A stretch of DNA of 64,000 nucleotides from Bolinopsis microptera. Lineage: Eukaryota; Ctenophora; Tentaculata; Lobata; Bolinopsidae. The stretch covers positions 5,039,675 through 5,103,674 of the forward strand of contig NC_087078.1 in assembly GCF_026151205.1 (NCBI RefSeq). Reading direction: 5' to 3'. The notes below the pieces were generated by a model. The model did not search any database, was not told the origin of the DNA, and saw only the letters and a list, made by a program, of their open reading frames with translations. Made by a program: the position numbers and the translations under genes. Shown here piece after piece: positions 34,086 through 46,627 of this stretch. Each line of letters begins with the position of its first letter. The stretch's first letter is position 1.

Positions 34086-36308
34086 ACCAAATACAGTATT
34101 ATTAGCATAATATATAATGTATTTAATTAGCTAATATTAATATGTATTATTAGCATAATTTAATATATCATTATTAGCATAAATATTGTATTATTAGCAT
34201 ACTATATAAGTTAATACTAGAATAATAATAAATACATGTTATTATTATCCAACATTGTATTATCCTCATAACACGAACCTTGTTAAACGCTGAGTTGTTC
34301 ACCATACGCTCTGTAATCAACAAGTGAGTAGTAAACAGAAAGCAGTGTTTAGGTCCCAGTTTCACGTTCATTCTCACAGTATTTCGAACTGCTCAAGCAA
34401 GCTAGTCTCAAAATGCCCTGACGGACGCGAAAAGTGTTGGGGTATCAACACAGCACGTGACACCCCCCGCTTATCATCTTCTCTATTGACAGGGTCTTGT
34501 ACTTGCTCTCACTGTCGCTTGTCTGCTCGTTAGATTACTGGGGTGCCCAGTGTGAGGTTTAACTTGCTTAACTGGTTGTAACGAGTCTGAATCACATATT
34601 TTAACACATTTAAACACATTTTAATATCGTTTTAATTTGTTTTAAAATCTATTTTGAATAGTATGTTGAAAGTCATTTTCCAATGGGTCAGGGCGGGTTT
34701 TACTTTGGTTTTATTTCACCAGGAGCAGTCTATTTTAGCTCATAACAGGAAACAATAAATAATCTATTATATAATAATGGTTCGGTTGAATTTGTCGAGG
34801 CACTTGGCAAGTTTATGTAGAGTACGTCTTGAAGTTGGGTACAATTAGATCAAAGCAGACTACAGTTGTAAACGTGACACCCAGACTACCAGTTGTACAC
34901 GTGACATTAAGGAACAATGACAGCCACACTTAGAGGACAGAAACTTTTAAATTATCCCGAGATTCTTGAGCAATCTCACGAAAACTCATCTAGTTTGGTG
35001 TAACGGGATTCTTATTGAATCAAATGAAATCTATTAATTATTTATCATTAAAAATAATTGATCGGTTTTGTCTTGACTGTCAAAATGGGTAAGTTATAAT
35101 CACAGGACTCTTGACCAATTTTGGCCAAGTGTTTCAATGAGCGATTCCATTACTGCTAATATTGATGCTTGAATGAAGCAGGAGCCTTGTGAATAATAGT
35201 CCAATTAACACAATGATTTATTAAAATACCAACAATTAATTAATTAAATACTAATGATTAAATTAATAAATAATAGATACAGAGGACAGAATAACGCCCT
35301 GTGACATTTAAGGGAGAGTAGTGTTTACACGAGGTAAGATTTAAGATCTGGGCCTCTTTGCTGTCTTTGGCTGTGACCCCCTAAAATGTATCCACTTGCA
35401 AAAACCCTTTTATCTAGGTAATCTAGACAGTTTCAATGACTTAATTTGATAATTTAATTTTATTATTTCACTTGTTATTTATAGTTAGCTTAAATTCAGA
35501 AGAGTGCATGAACCAGCATCATAGTACAATTATCAAATTAATTAATAACTGCTTCATTCAGCTCTGCACAAATAACTACACTAAAAAGTCGGCAACATTG
35601 CCTTGACAATAATTCGGAAAACGAGATGACTGCCAGATTACCATCCTCGAGTTTCTCTCTGTAATCTTCTTTTGTCAATCACGAACATCTTCTCTTTTTA
35701 CAGTTGAATTATTGCAGCCAAAAAAACTTTCATTTTCGTTTCATTTTACGTTTTATTCTACGTTGGCAGAGATTACGATTCTTTGATCCCTGTAGTAGTA
35801 GTAGTAGTGATACTGATTATGCTCATTGAATATAAATCACCCAGCTGACCAATTGCCTCATATTATATTAGTTACGTCCTGGATTCAACAAAGGCCTTAA
35901 CGTCACCAATATTATATGCTATTATGTTGTATGAACTACAATGTGTATAAATAAGTACGTACCACATAATTAATTTAAATTGATAAACAGTACTGTATAC
36001 AGTAACCACATCCTTCACAGTCACTTAATTTTATAGCTCTCTACGCTTATTTATATTTATATTCGTTATATCTATGATAATCATGCATAATCTTTAATCT
36101 ATATTTACATCGGTATACCAGTCGGGTCGAGATGGTCATCTGTACACTGTCAATGGCTCCATTGCCACTACCTCAGGGGAGTTACACAATGTCACGTACG
36201 TAACACTACTACAACCTTTAGGTTGTACTGTTTGTATTTTGTGGGACTAAAATAAAGCAGTATTCGTATATTAGTATTAGTATCTTAGGATTTACCAAAA
36301 CCCATAAT
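34086..36308. other. gene-free AT-rich stretch with one candidate orphan exon
   Basis: No recognised gene. A possible exon at 36122-36195 (acceptor ATACCAG, donor GTACGT) is open for about 24 codons (SGRDGHLYTVNGSI...) but matches nothing I know. A TAG trinucleotide run lies at about 35797-35812. Confidence 0.4.
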
Positions 36309-36313
36309 CATGG

Positions 36314-36622
36314 GTAGAGTGGAGCGATGCAGTGTTCTCTTTCCCCATACAAAAGGCAATGATATCAATTGAATGACCGTTATCAAATGCAAAATCATAC
36401 GAGAATGAAATCGGTCGCTCGCTTTTCCCACTCATTCATGGCTTACGATTGTAATAAGTTCGATTTTTACAATGTAATCTATTTCAATTGTAAATGAAAT
36501 GGGAAAAGCGAGCGACCGATTCTTTCTCGGTATCATTTTGCATTTGATAAAAACGTCAGTTCAAATTGATTCATTGCTTTTGTTTGTGGAAAGAGAGACA
36601 CTGGCAAGTCGCTCCACTCTAC
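36314..36622 (+). mobile_element. 309-bp MITE with about 130-bp inverted repeats and 5-bp TSD
   Basis: The ends GTAGAGTGGAGCG and CGCTCCACTCTAC are perfect complements and the inversion continues for about 130 bp, including ATCGGTCGCTCGCTTTTCCC. Flanked by CATGG on both sides (36309-36313, 36623-36627). No coding capacity. Confidence 0.88.
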
Positions 36623-39287
36623 CATGGAATATGGTTATTGCGTAAAGATCATCTCTTTTTTTATTATATTTTCAGGGTACTTTACCAAAGCCGAAATGTA
36701 AACTCATAACTTTCATTATTATTAATAAGGGAGTTTATTTCTAACGATTTCGGAAAAATTTTTTCCTTGAAACATTTCCTTTGTGTTTAGGTAAGCATAT
36801 CGGTCGATCACTGACTGAATATCCACTTTATACTCATTGAAGTTGCATTAATTCATATATAATGGAATTGAACTGTCGTGGCCAAGCAGAATTGTTCAAC
36901 ATCACGAATGAGCAAAAAGTTTTTAACCGTTCGCACGTGCAAACCTTGAGCGAAGTTGCGTGCGCACTCCATATTGAATCACCGTAAATTTTTGCATGAT
37001 GGTGTTTTATATATAGTTTGATAAGCATGCAAAGTTTCAAAGTATTTTAGAAGAACTGTTAATCACAACGGTACTCCAATAGTTGACGGAAATTGGTTGA
37101 ATGATGAAAAAACATGCAATTTTCAGTGATGTTAGCAATTTTCTATCAATTTGGGCGTGTACCCACGTGTGCAACTTTTCGAATTTTCAACTTTAAAACT
37201 AGCCTATGACACAATTTAGAGCTTTAGGAAGCAAAATTGAGCTCTTACACCCAAGGGATGCTTGCCAACACCAGGAATACTAGAACGTAAAATTAGCTCG
37301 TTTTTATAAAATTATTCTTTAAAAAGACACTAACTTCAATAGCGAATATCTTTATGAAGGGAGCAAGCTAGAAAAAAACTTTCCGGTTGAATTTCAGAAT
37401 GCTTAAACAATATCTAACTTCAATATGCCCTCAATTTTGAATAAAAATTACTCCTTAATGGCGTAAAATCGATTTGAAAAATGATATTTACTTGTGAAAA
37501 ATCAAGTTTTAAAATGGTTAACTTGATGGAGTCATCAAATGGTGATGATGACGTTGATGAATTACCTTTTTAAATATGTTAAATAAAGTCTAAACAATTA
37601 TTCTTCAAGACTGTGGTCCGAAATGGCTGTATCTTTTATACTTTAGAATCTCGGACACTTAAATACAGGGCTTAATTCACTGGCAAAAGCGTCTACCCTG
37701 GAATATATATACAACATATGTATATACGTATAGTCTATATGTATGTCATATATCACGACAATCTGTCGGAAAACAGGGGTTCTAGAAAACCAATTTACCG
37801 ATGCTCTGAAACTTGAAACTTTTTTTACAGTCGTTTCAGAGTCAACGTCTAGACGCCCTGCAAATTTTCAGATATCTAACTCAATTTTAAACTGGTTTTT
37901 AGGCACTGAATATGGCGATTCGGCGTTTTTTTACCGAATTCGTATAACAGTGCTGGTCGGGTATTTTATGCAAATTTTTTTAAAAATCTCAACATAACTA
38001 ATTTCTTATTTCTGACATATTTGACATTCAAATTAGAATATTTTTGAACTAAAAAAATAATCTGCTGAACGACCTTCCGATGAGTCATAATGCCTGAAAA
38101 AACTCCTGCCGGAGGCGTCGGCCTTCGGCCGCCGCCTCGGCGGGAGTGCACGCTTCGCCTGCACGATAAGAGGCTTCCGACGTGTACCAAAGGGCTGGTG
38201 TAAAGGGGGTATAATGTAAAGGGGATAGAATAGTAAAGGGGGGTACATAGTTACCCCCATTAAATGACACCGACGTGCTTGCCAGCACGTGATATTATCA
38301 ACTATTATTCGTAGTGTTTATCGTGGGAACTGTGGAGTAGTGTTTGGTACTTTTAAAATTTCTAGTAATCACAGTTTACGGGAACCTTACCTATAAGGAG
38401 GAAGAAATTTGATATTTGCCTTGACATAGGGTAGGTGATGTGAGTGGAGGATATTTACTATTAAGGCTATACGTTACATATTTTGGCGCTTGTAGTTATG
38501 ATGAGTGTGGTTTTATGCGTTTCTACCTGTTTGTTTTGATACTTGGTTCTCGTTTCTTTATACAAGACTCATGCGTTCCGCATAGTAAGTTGTAAATTAC
38601 AAATCCGTTACAATTATCTTCAATACTCGCGAGACAACTGTGCCTATTTTGGTTAATTTACTCTAATTTGTATTATATACAGTTAATATCAGAAAGGTCT
38701 TAAATTTCTTATTAAGATTTCGAAGAGATGATGGATCTAATAAACACTACAGCTTTATGTTGTTCTTTATAATGCGCATGATGTTAAAGCTACATACTCT
38801 AATACGTGAACGATATGTAGGCCTGCGAGTAGAACTAGCACTGTTACTACCATTTCTTCGCCTGTAATAATTGGCAAACTGTCACTTTATTCACCTTTGA
38901 CTGTGGAAAGCCCCCCTTCCTTCTTCCCGGGAGAATTTAATTATTTCTACCTTCCTTTCTGTTGTAGTGAGTAGTAGCTGTAGTGTGGCTGATACGCGTG
39001 CACTCACTGACTTGTCAGTAATGGTATTGTATTGAAAATAAAAAAAAACACAAAGGTTATGTAAACTCACTACTTTCATAACACTACGACTCATAGTATT
39101 GAGTAGTGGGCGAGAACGTGACTCAGAGAAACTTGTTTATGTCTGGCCGTGAAGGGAATAGAGGTGGCAACAGCTAGACGGTATTAGAGGTATACTGACC
39201 GTTCACTCCTAATAAACTTAATAAGTGTATAACCGTTCTCCTTTCTGGCTGGACAATCGACTCATATACTTCCTGAATTTTTGGACA

Positions 39288-39455
39288 GACGAAGACCGAC
39301 ACGACCGACAGACCGAAGACCCGACAGACCGACCGACCGACGAGACCGACCGACCCGACCGACAGACCCGACGACGACCGGACCCGACCACCGGCCTGAC
39401 CGACGACCGACCGACCGACGACCGCGACAGGACCGACGACCGACCGACCGACGAC
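39288..39455 (+). repeat. ACCGACCG-type microsatellite
   Basis: Long imperfect run of GACCGACC and CCGACGAC units. Confidence 0.9.
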
Positions 39456-41023
39456 CCGACTTCAGTAGTACTCAAGTAGTGCGACTTGTTACATTTCACT
39501 TTCACAGCTATTTATTATTATTAGATAATATATTTTACTTCACTTTACGGTGTGAATGAAAAACACAACCGTAAACCGTGACATTTGATACAGGTTTAAG
39601 AGTTTTTCTAAAGTTCACCTCAAAGCGTTAATTTACACTGCACACATAATGAATTAGATCTCTACAGAGAGAGAAAGAGAGGGCGAAGAGAGAGCGAGGC
39701 GAGAGAGAGCGAGAGAGAGAGAGGGGGAGGAGAGAGAGAGAGAGAGAGACGGTGAGAGACGAGCGAGAGAGAGATGAGAGCAGAGGAGAGAAGAGGGAGA
39801 CAGATAGAGAGAGAGGGGCAGGTTATTATAATACCAAGGGTGTGTTGTGCTAGCGTTATACGTATACAAAAATGTAGTGTTGTGTTGTCACAGTACAGGC
39901 TTACAGCTCTCCAGCTGCTGTCTTCATTACTTATATAATATATCCATTTATCTACTAGCGACATTTGGTGACTTAGTTCTTTATTGTGCTGTTCTAATAA
40001 ATTAACTACTTTAATTTTATTCGTATGTATTTAAATTTTCAGAGAGTAAATTCATTTAATAACTGAACCGGAATTTAATTTCTCGCTCGATTAATTTCAG
40101 CAAGGAGGCTCTTATTCTACTTATATTAAAAGTTAGTATATTCCAATCGTAGTTTGAGCAGTATAAACTGCCATAGTGCGCTGTCAATGGAATTGTACCA
40201 GAGAATTCCGGATTATCGATCCAATTTCCTTTTCAAATTAGTCATGCAACTGATATGATAACACGGATAATTATAGCACATAACCTACTTACACAGCTAA
40301 CTCCAATTTCCGGCCAAAACAACAACCCGAAAAACCGTGGACTCTTTGATAACAGGTTTACGTGTTTGATCTTAGGGGGAACACCAAACTGTCCAAAACT
40401 GTCCAAACCCAAAATGACCTCATACAAAGTGTCTAGGAAAGTTCAGTAACCATCTAGCGCACCGTTTTCACATTTAAAAAAAAATTCCTTTTGAGTATTC
40501 CCATGTTTGTAATCGTGATTCGAGCATTTCAGTCACATTTTCTACCCAACTTTAAAAGGAAAGCATTTTTTAGGGTGTTTTGTATTCATTACTCATAATC
40601 TAATATAATATGCATAAATTTGTTGTTTGACTTTGACGGTGAAAAGATCAACTTTTCAGTTGAATTAACCACTTTTTTAGGGACTTTGGTCAAAAACAAT
40701 CGATATTCCTTGACGGACCGTTTTGGTCAAAACAAGCTGTGATGTTCCTTGACAGGACTTTTGGTCAAACAAGCCTAAAAAGAATTAATACCACTTTTTG
40801 ACTTTAAAAATTTATAAATGCACAGTCCTTTTCAGATACGATATTCAGTTTTACACACATCTTGAAAAAAGCTATGAATAAACTTCGTGCAACATTTCAG
40901 CTTCGATATCACAAGAAAATGATATTGACTTACAATTTTATAGCATCCAACAAAAAAAATTGTGCTTTTCGAAAAATTGCATTTTTAAACAGGAAATGCT
41001 CGATTACAACAAAATGGGAATCC

Positions 41024-41365
41024 TCAGAGGGCGAGAGAGAGCGCAGAGAGAGAGAAAGAGAGAGAGAAGATGAGAGAGAAACAGACGGCGATGAGCGAGA
41101 GGAGAGAGAGAGGGGAGAGAGAGGACGGAGAGAGGAGAGAGAGAGAGAGACGAAAGAGGCGAGAGAGATGAGGAGAGAAAGAGAGAGAGCGAGGATGGAG
41201 AGAGCGAGACGGAGATGACGAGAGAGAGCAGAGAGGAGAGAGAGAGAGAGAGAGAGAGGGAGTGAGAGGGAGAGAGAGGAGAGAGAGAGAGAGAGAGGAG
41301 AGGAGAGAGAGAGAGAGAGATAGCGAGAGAGAGAGAGAGAGCGGAGAGAGAGAGAGAGAGAGAAA
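41024..41365 (+). repeat. GA-rich array
   Basis: Imperfect GAGAGA with interspersed C and T; a similar array lies at 39660-39820. Polypurine and low complexity. Confidence 0.95.
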
Positions 41366-43039
41366 AGTAGCTAGCAGCACGTAGCCCTCACGTACTGTAC
41401 ACTGTCGTTGTATTGTGCGTTAAATGTTGTACAGCAGCACTAATGCACAATACTTACTCTACTGCTACCGCCGCTACTAGCTTTGTCGTTATTTGACTGA
41501 CTCTAGGCTAGCGCTGTGTATGCTGGTATGTACGACTTGTAGTAGACATGGTATTCTTTCTGTTAGCTCACTTATTTCTTCTATTATCGTGCTGTTAGTT
41601 GTATTGTATTGTTCGATAACAATGCCTGATTTGTAGTTTGAATTTTTACTCCTAAATTGATTCGAACATTATCTATTATAATGTATTATTCGATAATCTT
41701 GTTATTGCAACCATGGTAACCATGATTTAACGTAGGGAAATGGGACTATGAGATGGGTACATGACAAGACGCAGCAGTTTCGCGTATTAGTGTGTCGCTG
41801 CCCACTGTGAGCAGGAACACCACTGTGCAATTTTAAAGGAGTGTTATTCAAACTGGCACGTGCAAGCTGAGTTTCATTTTTAAACACGTGCAAAGTGTCA
41901 GAAATTCTGCAAACACGTGCACCAGTTCTACGGCGCAGGTAAACACGGGGCACCCTGCGCACAACGAATGGGCAAGCGATTCCTGGAGAGCACCCGGGAG
42001 GCGGCGACTGTACGCGTGCGCAAGCTGCGCAACTTGTCCTGGACAAACAAACGGAGGGCCTGGTTATCCACATCCTTTTCACGGCATGTCTGGAGCGCGT
42101 ACCTGTCAACAATGTGGCTAAACGTGCTGCGCGGCGAGACAGCAGGGACTACCGACATGACGAACTGGGAGGGAACATTGTCGGAACGTGTACTGCCAGC
42201 GTGCCACCCCCCTTAGGGGGGGGGGGGGGGGGGGGTGGCTGCTGATAGTATGAACCCATACTTGTAGTATAATATACATTCATAGTACAACAGGTAGAAA
42301 ATGAATCTATACGCACTGGAGATAATTGAACAGGTCGCATTCTTTGTTATGGTGCTTTGATGAAACGTACATATTGGTTATTGGTCGTATAAATTACCTG
42401 CCATATCACCAAATATTAGACCCCTATAAAAGTTACATAGTTATAGTTAGTCTACAGGGTGCATACGTTTAATACTGATCTCGACCTTAAATAAAAACCC
42501 TTTTGAAACAACTTTCCGTCTAGACTCGATATTGTGAATGAAATACATCCAGCACGCGTTATATAAATATTCTACAACTTTTAAATGGTTCATGATGATC
42601 TAATGCCATCATATTCAGAGTGCTACTTTAGTTCATATATTTCTGCAGTCCAAGTTTATCTGGTGAGCTAAGAAAGTTACCTTATTTTGAACCTCTGAAG
42701 TCTGATAAGATTTCATGAAGTCTAAGAGATTTCTAATTTCAGAAAGTACGTGGCGGTGGAATACGAGTTACGCCATGTCGGCAGACAGCATATAAGAAGG
42801 GATGATGTACGTTCTGGAGTGTTTCTACAAAGGACAGCTTCAGCAGCAAGGTCAAGGACTAGCTGGGATACTTGAACGTAACCCTACCAAAATTGGAAGA
42901 GGTTCCTGAATTTTATATAAAGAGTTACAGCTCCAGATGTTTGGATAAACCTCATTGAAAACCATCAGGCGTTATGATGTTTGGATATGTCTCTTAAAAC
43001 TACAGCGAAGGTTCCTGACTTGAGCTTAGGTTAATCCAA

Positions 43040-43545
43040 CTTAAACATCCACTCAAAACTTATCGCAGGAAAGTTCCGAAGTGTGCACTTGCCAAAACTA
43101 AAACTTACCACAGATAGCTCCTAAAGTTTAGATCTTGCTTCCTAAATTCCACAAATAGCACCTGAAGTTTAGATCTTGCTTAACTAAAACTTACAAGATA
43201 AGCTCCTGAAGCCTTAGATCTTGCTTCAACTAAAATTACCACTGATAGCTCCTGATGTTGAGATCCTGCTTACTCAAACTTACCAAGTTAGCTCCGAAAT
43301 TTGTATCTTGCCAACTAAATCTTACCAAAGATAGCTCCTGAAGTTTGATCTTGCTCCTAAAACTTACCAAAGATAGATCCTGAAGTTTTAGATTTGCTTC
43401 CTAAAACTTACCCACAGATAGCTCCTGAAGTTTAGTCTTGCTACCTAAAACTTACCACAGGGACAGCCTGAAGTTTAGATCTTGCTTCCTAAAACCTACC
43501 CAGTAGCTCCTGAAGTTTAGATTTTGCTTCCTCGAACTTTTTATC
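43040..43545 (+). repeat. about 44-bp minisatellite
   Basis: About eleven diverged units carrying CTTACCACAGATAGCTCC followed by TGAAGTTTAGATCTTGCTTC. Starts in related, more diverged sequence near 42900. Confidence 0.85.
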
Positions 43546-44440
43546 TATCCACATGGTCAGGTGGGGTGTGAATGCAGCAAATGGTCAGCAGAGTCAGGAG
43601 TAACATTGCCTGGTATCTGAAAATTGAAATTCTAAAGCTACTGGTGAAGTGTAAAAAAAATTGGGGGGGGAAAATGATATTATCACTCAGAATACTCAGG
43701 TTCAACAAGACATTAATTTAAGGGGATGTTAGGTATTTAATAAGCTTGCTCAAGAAATTCCAGTGCTCAGGGATTCAACAATCAACATCTTGAATACTAA
43801 TAATCTCAGCAGTATGGCTGCCAGTGCACAAACATTTCTCCTGGGACTGATAGTTTTGACAGTGCTATGAAACATTTTGATAACAGGTGAAGCTAAGATG
43901 AGATAACGAAACATCCCAAATGCATTATTAAAACATGCGTACCTAAGATTTCTTTAATTTTTAATAGACTGTACACACGGGAAATACATGTAGCGAATAT
44001 TTAAATATCAAAATATCAATTCATTTGATATGTGGAAAACTTATCCTGCTTGATCGGCCCTTTTCACTAATGAGAATGGAGTGATTTTCTTGATATTAAC
44101 TTGATCAAAAAGGCACTGCATTAGCGTACTTAAAACGTTCTATATTTTTATTGCTATTTTATGTCAACGAAGTAATAATCGAAGCGGTTTCACTGCTCTT
44201 CTAAAATTTATCTCTCTCTTTTTTATCACAGATGTGATAAAAAATTCATTATTAAGTATCACGACATAGGACTTACAGAATATGATCTATGTATATTATT
44301 ATTATGATAAAATTGAGACTTCCAAATCTAGAGGCATAGTCCAAAAATTTATTTATTCGGGCTGTACTGTTTACCCCCCCCCAACGCCCGGCCCCCGCAC
44401 CGGCCACTACAAGCTACAGGTGAGATCTTTTCACATATTA

Positions 44441-44646
44441 TACAGTAACACCCCGATTTACACGCATGATTTACTGCAACCCGATTTTACACGCCCCGTT
44501 AACTGCGAACCACCGTTTTACCGCCGCATTCTTCCCCCAAACATCTATATGTGACAATCAAAGGCCCGATTTACATAACCCCTAATTACCTCGGATCTTC
44601 CTTTTCCCTCAATTCCGCGTTATAATTAAATTGGGGTGGTACAGTA
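44441..44646 (+). mobile_element. possible pogo/Tigger-like MITE
   Basis: The ends TACAGTAACACCCCGATTTA and, inverted, TACTGTACCACCCCAATTTA are similar inverted repeats beginning after TA, which fits a TA target. The interior has several direct copies of CCCGATTTACA. The class is a guess from the ends only. Confidence 0.4.
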
Positions 44647-46627
44647 TTAAACAATAATGATTCTACGCCGAATGCAAAAGACTACGGTGACGACCCTGAT
44701 GCCGTAGGGGATCTTCAAATTTTCAGAAACACGACCTACGTATGAAAGTCTCGGTTTATTTATTTAGAATATGATTCTCAAAAGGGTTTCTAGTTTCTTC
44801 CATTGCAATAATCAAACGTCATTAAATACCTGGTATCAGCCTTATATTAAATAGTGGTTGAAAATGAACAGAATAATATTTAATGATTATTTCTTGAGAA
44901 TGGTTGACGCCCATAAAATTAGTTACACCCAGTTGGAGTTAGAATGGCTTTAAATTATTTTACGCAATTAGCGCAGGCATTGGGCATGCCACCTTTAACC
45001 AAAGTATCAACATAGCTGATAGCTGACAGGGTCGCTTAAATCATGCATTTAATCTGGAAAATAGGAAGTTAAAATTAATGGCAGGATGTTCACTAGATCC
45101 AGAAACCGTTTGAAAGTTATAAATTTATAACCCGTCACCTACCCGTTGGATGGGAAAGTGAGGCTACATTTCCAGACTGTACCCGTACGCAGCGGGCTTG
45201 TTCTCGTGCTTCTCCAACAGAGGTAGAAAGTTCCCATGTGGTTGAGTTTACACTGCGTCAGAAACCTGGCGAGATTGTATATTACATTCACGTGTTATGA
45301 TAATAGATATATTGATGATCTTTGTAACCCTAATGCTATAATGGTATTAGTAATAGTAATTTTGATAAAGTATATGAAGAGATTTATGATCAGCCATGGT
45401 TTTACTATTAGAAAAAAGTTCATATAGAAAATAAACGTGCAACATTTTTGGATTTGATATTATTATTGAAAGAAATAAATTTAGTGCAGAGTTATATAAT
45501 ATGATAAATTTAAAAGGAAGATTTTCATTTTATATCACATGTTTAACGGCCTCATTGGGGTCTTAGGTCGAAACAAGTACTTTTGCTAGTGGACGGGTAC
45601 GTTATTTATCTTCATCACCACTTACCAGGTTTTAATTTATTACACTATTTTAGGAGAAACTATTTATGTGGAATATTTGATATCAATATCACTATCGATA
45701 TTTTATTAGTACACTGCTATTAGTTAAAAACTAGCTTAAAATAAAATCTTAATCCGAAAATATGTCCATTACTAATTATATTTATAATATAATTATATTT
45801 ATAACAATGACTCATAATTGCACTTCCTCTTTGATCCTGTGCTCATTAAAACAATCTTATATCTTTTCAAAACTATTCCTGACTATTACAGGTTCTTGTT
45901 AAATAATGATCGCAGACAATTACAGAATCAAACATTTCATACTCAACACCTTCAAAACATTATAACCCAAAAGAAATAAATAAAATCTAATTTAAAATTT
46001 AAAATTCATTCGTTTAGCTCATCACTGATGATAATTTGGTAACTTTTATCATTCATCATGGCAATTATCAATCCCCAAATGTGGCACATTTCATGAATTG
46101 CGTCTAGAAGTACAAACAATACCAAATGATAAGGTTGCTCCTAATATCAACGAACAGCGAAATTTAGTGTTTAAAAACTTAAAATGACTTTGATAACGTG
46201 AAAATTAAATTTGCAGCTTTACAATATAAATTATACACGATGATTAACGTTGATTACAAAAATGAATATAATGTAATCGAACAAAAAGATAGGACATTTT
46301 TGATAAAAAAATAGATTTAATGTTCGATGAACAACCCCTAAAATAATATCCGCAGTATGCTGTTATTACTTCTTTAAAAATATTTCAACTCCTATGCAAT
46401 ACACCTATAATACCTATTATATTAAGTTTGCAGTTTTTCAGGTTAAAGTAATCATCAGGAGCTACATCATACATCGCTAACATGCTTCTAATTCTAGTAA
46501 GAAATGAGGACCTATTCTAAAATGATCCCTGGTCGAACTTAACTCAACTAATAACAGTTTTTAAATACTGAAAAGTAACCCTGATCGAGTATAAGACCAG
46601 TATCTGCCCTATAAGCAGGACAGAAAA

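Larger units (their letters stand above)
36628..46627. other. ten-kb gene-poor stretch
   Basis: No recognised gene. Contents: a GC-hairpin repeat at 38098-38165; an ACCGACCG array at about 39288-39455; GA-rich arrays at 39660-39820 and 41024-41365; a GC-rich island at 41870-42230 ending in a G run (42218-42234); a possible orphan exon at 42743-42806 (acceptor AATTTCAG, donor GTACGT); and a minisatellite at 43040-43545. The GC-rich island holds overlapping reading frames on both strands, none resembling a known family. Confidence 0.5.

Noticed and set aside
39660-41380. Ser/Leu-rich and Arg/Glu-rich open frames
   Set aside because: Translations of GA arrays on either strand; composition alone keeps them open.
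41702-42216. Overlapping open frames of 76-136 codons on both strands in a GC-rich island
   Set aside because: Several mutually exclusive frames are open because the sequence is GC-rich with few stops; none shows a domain or splice support. Kept only as a GC island.
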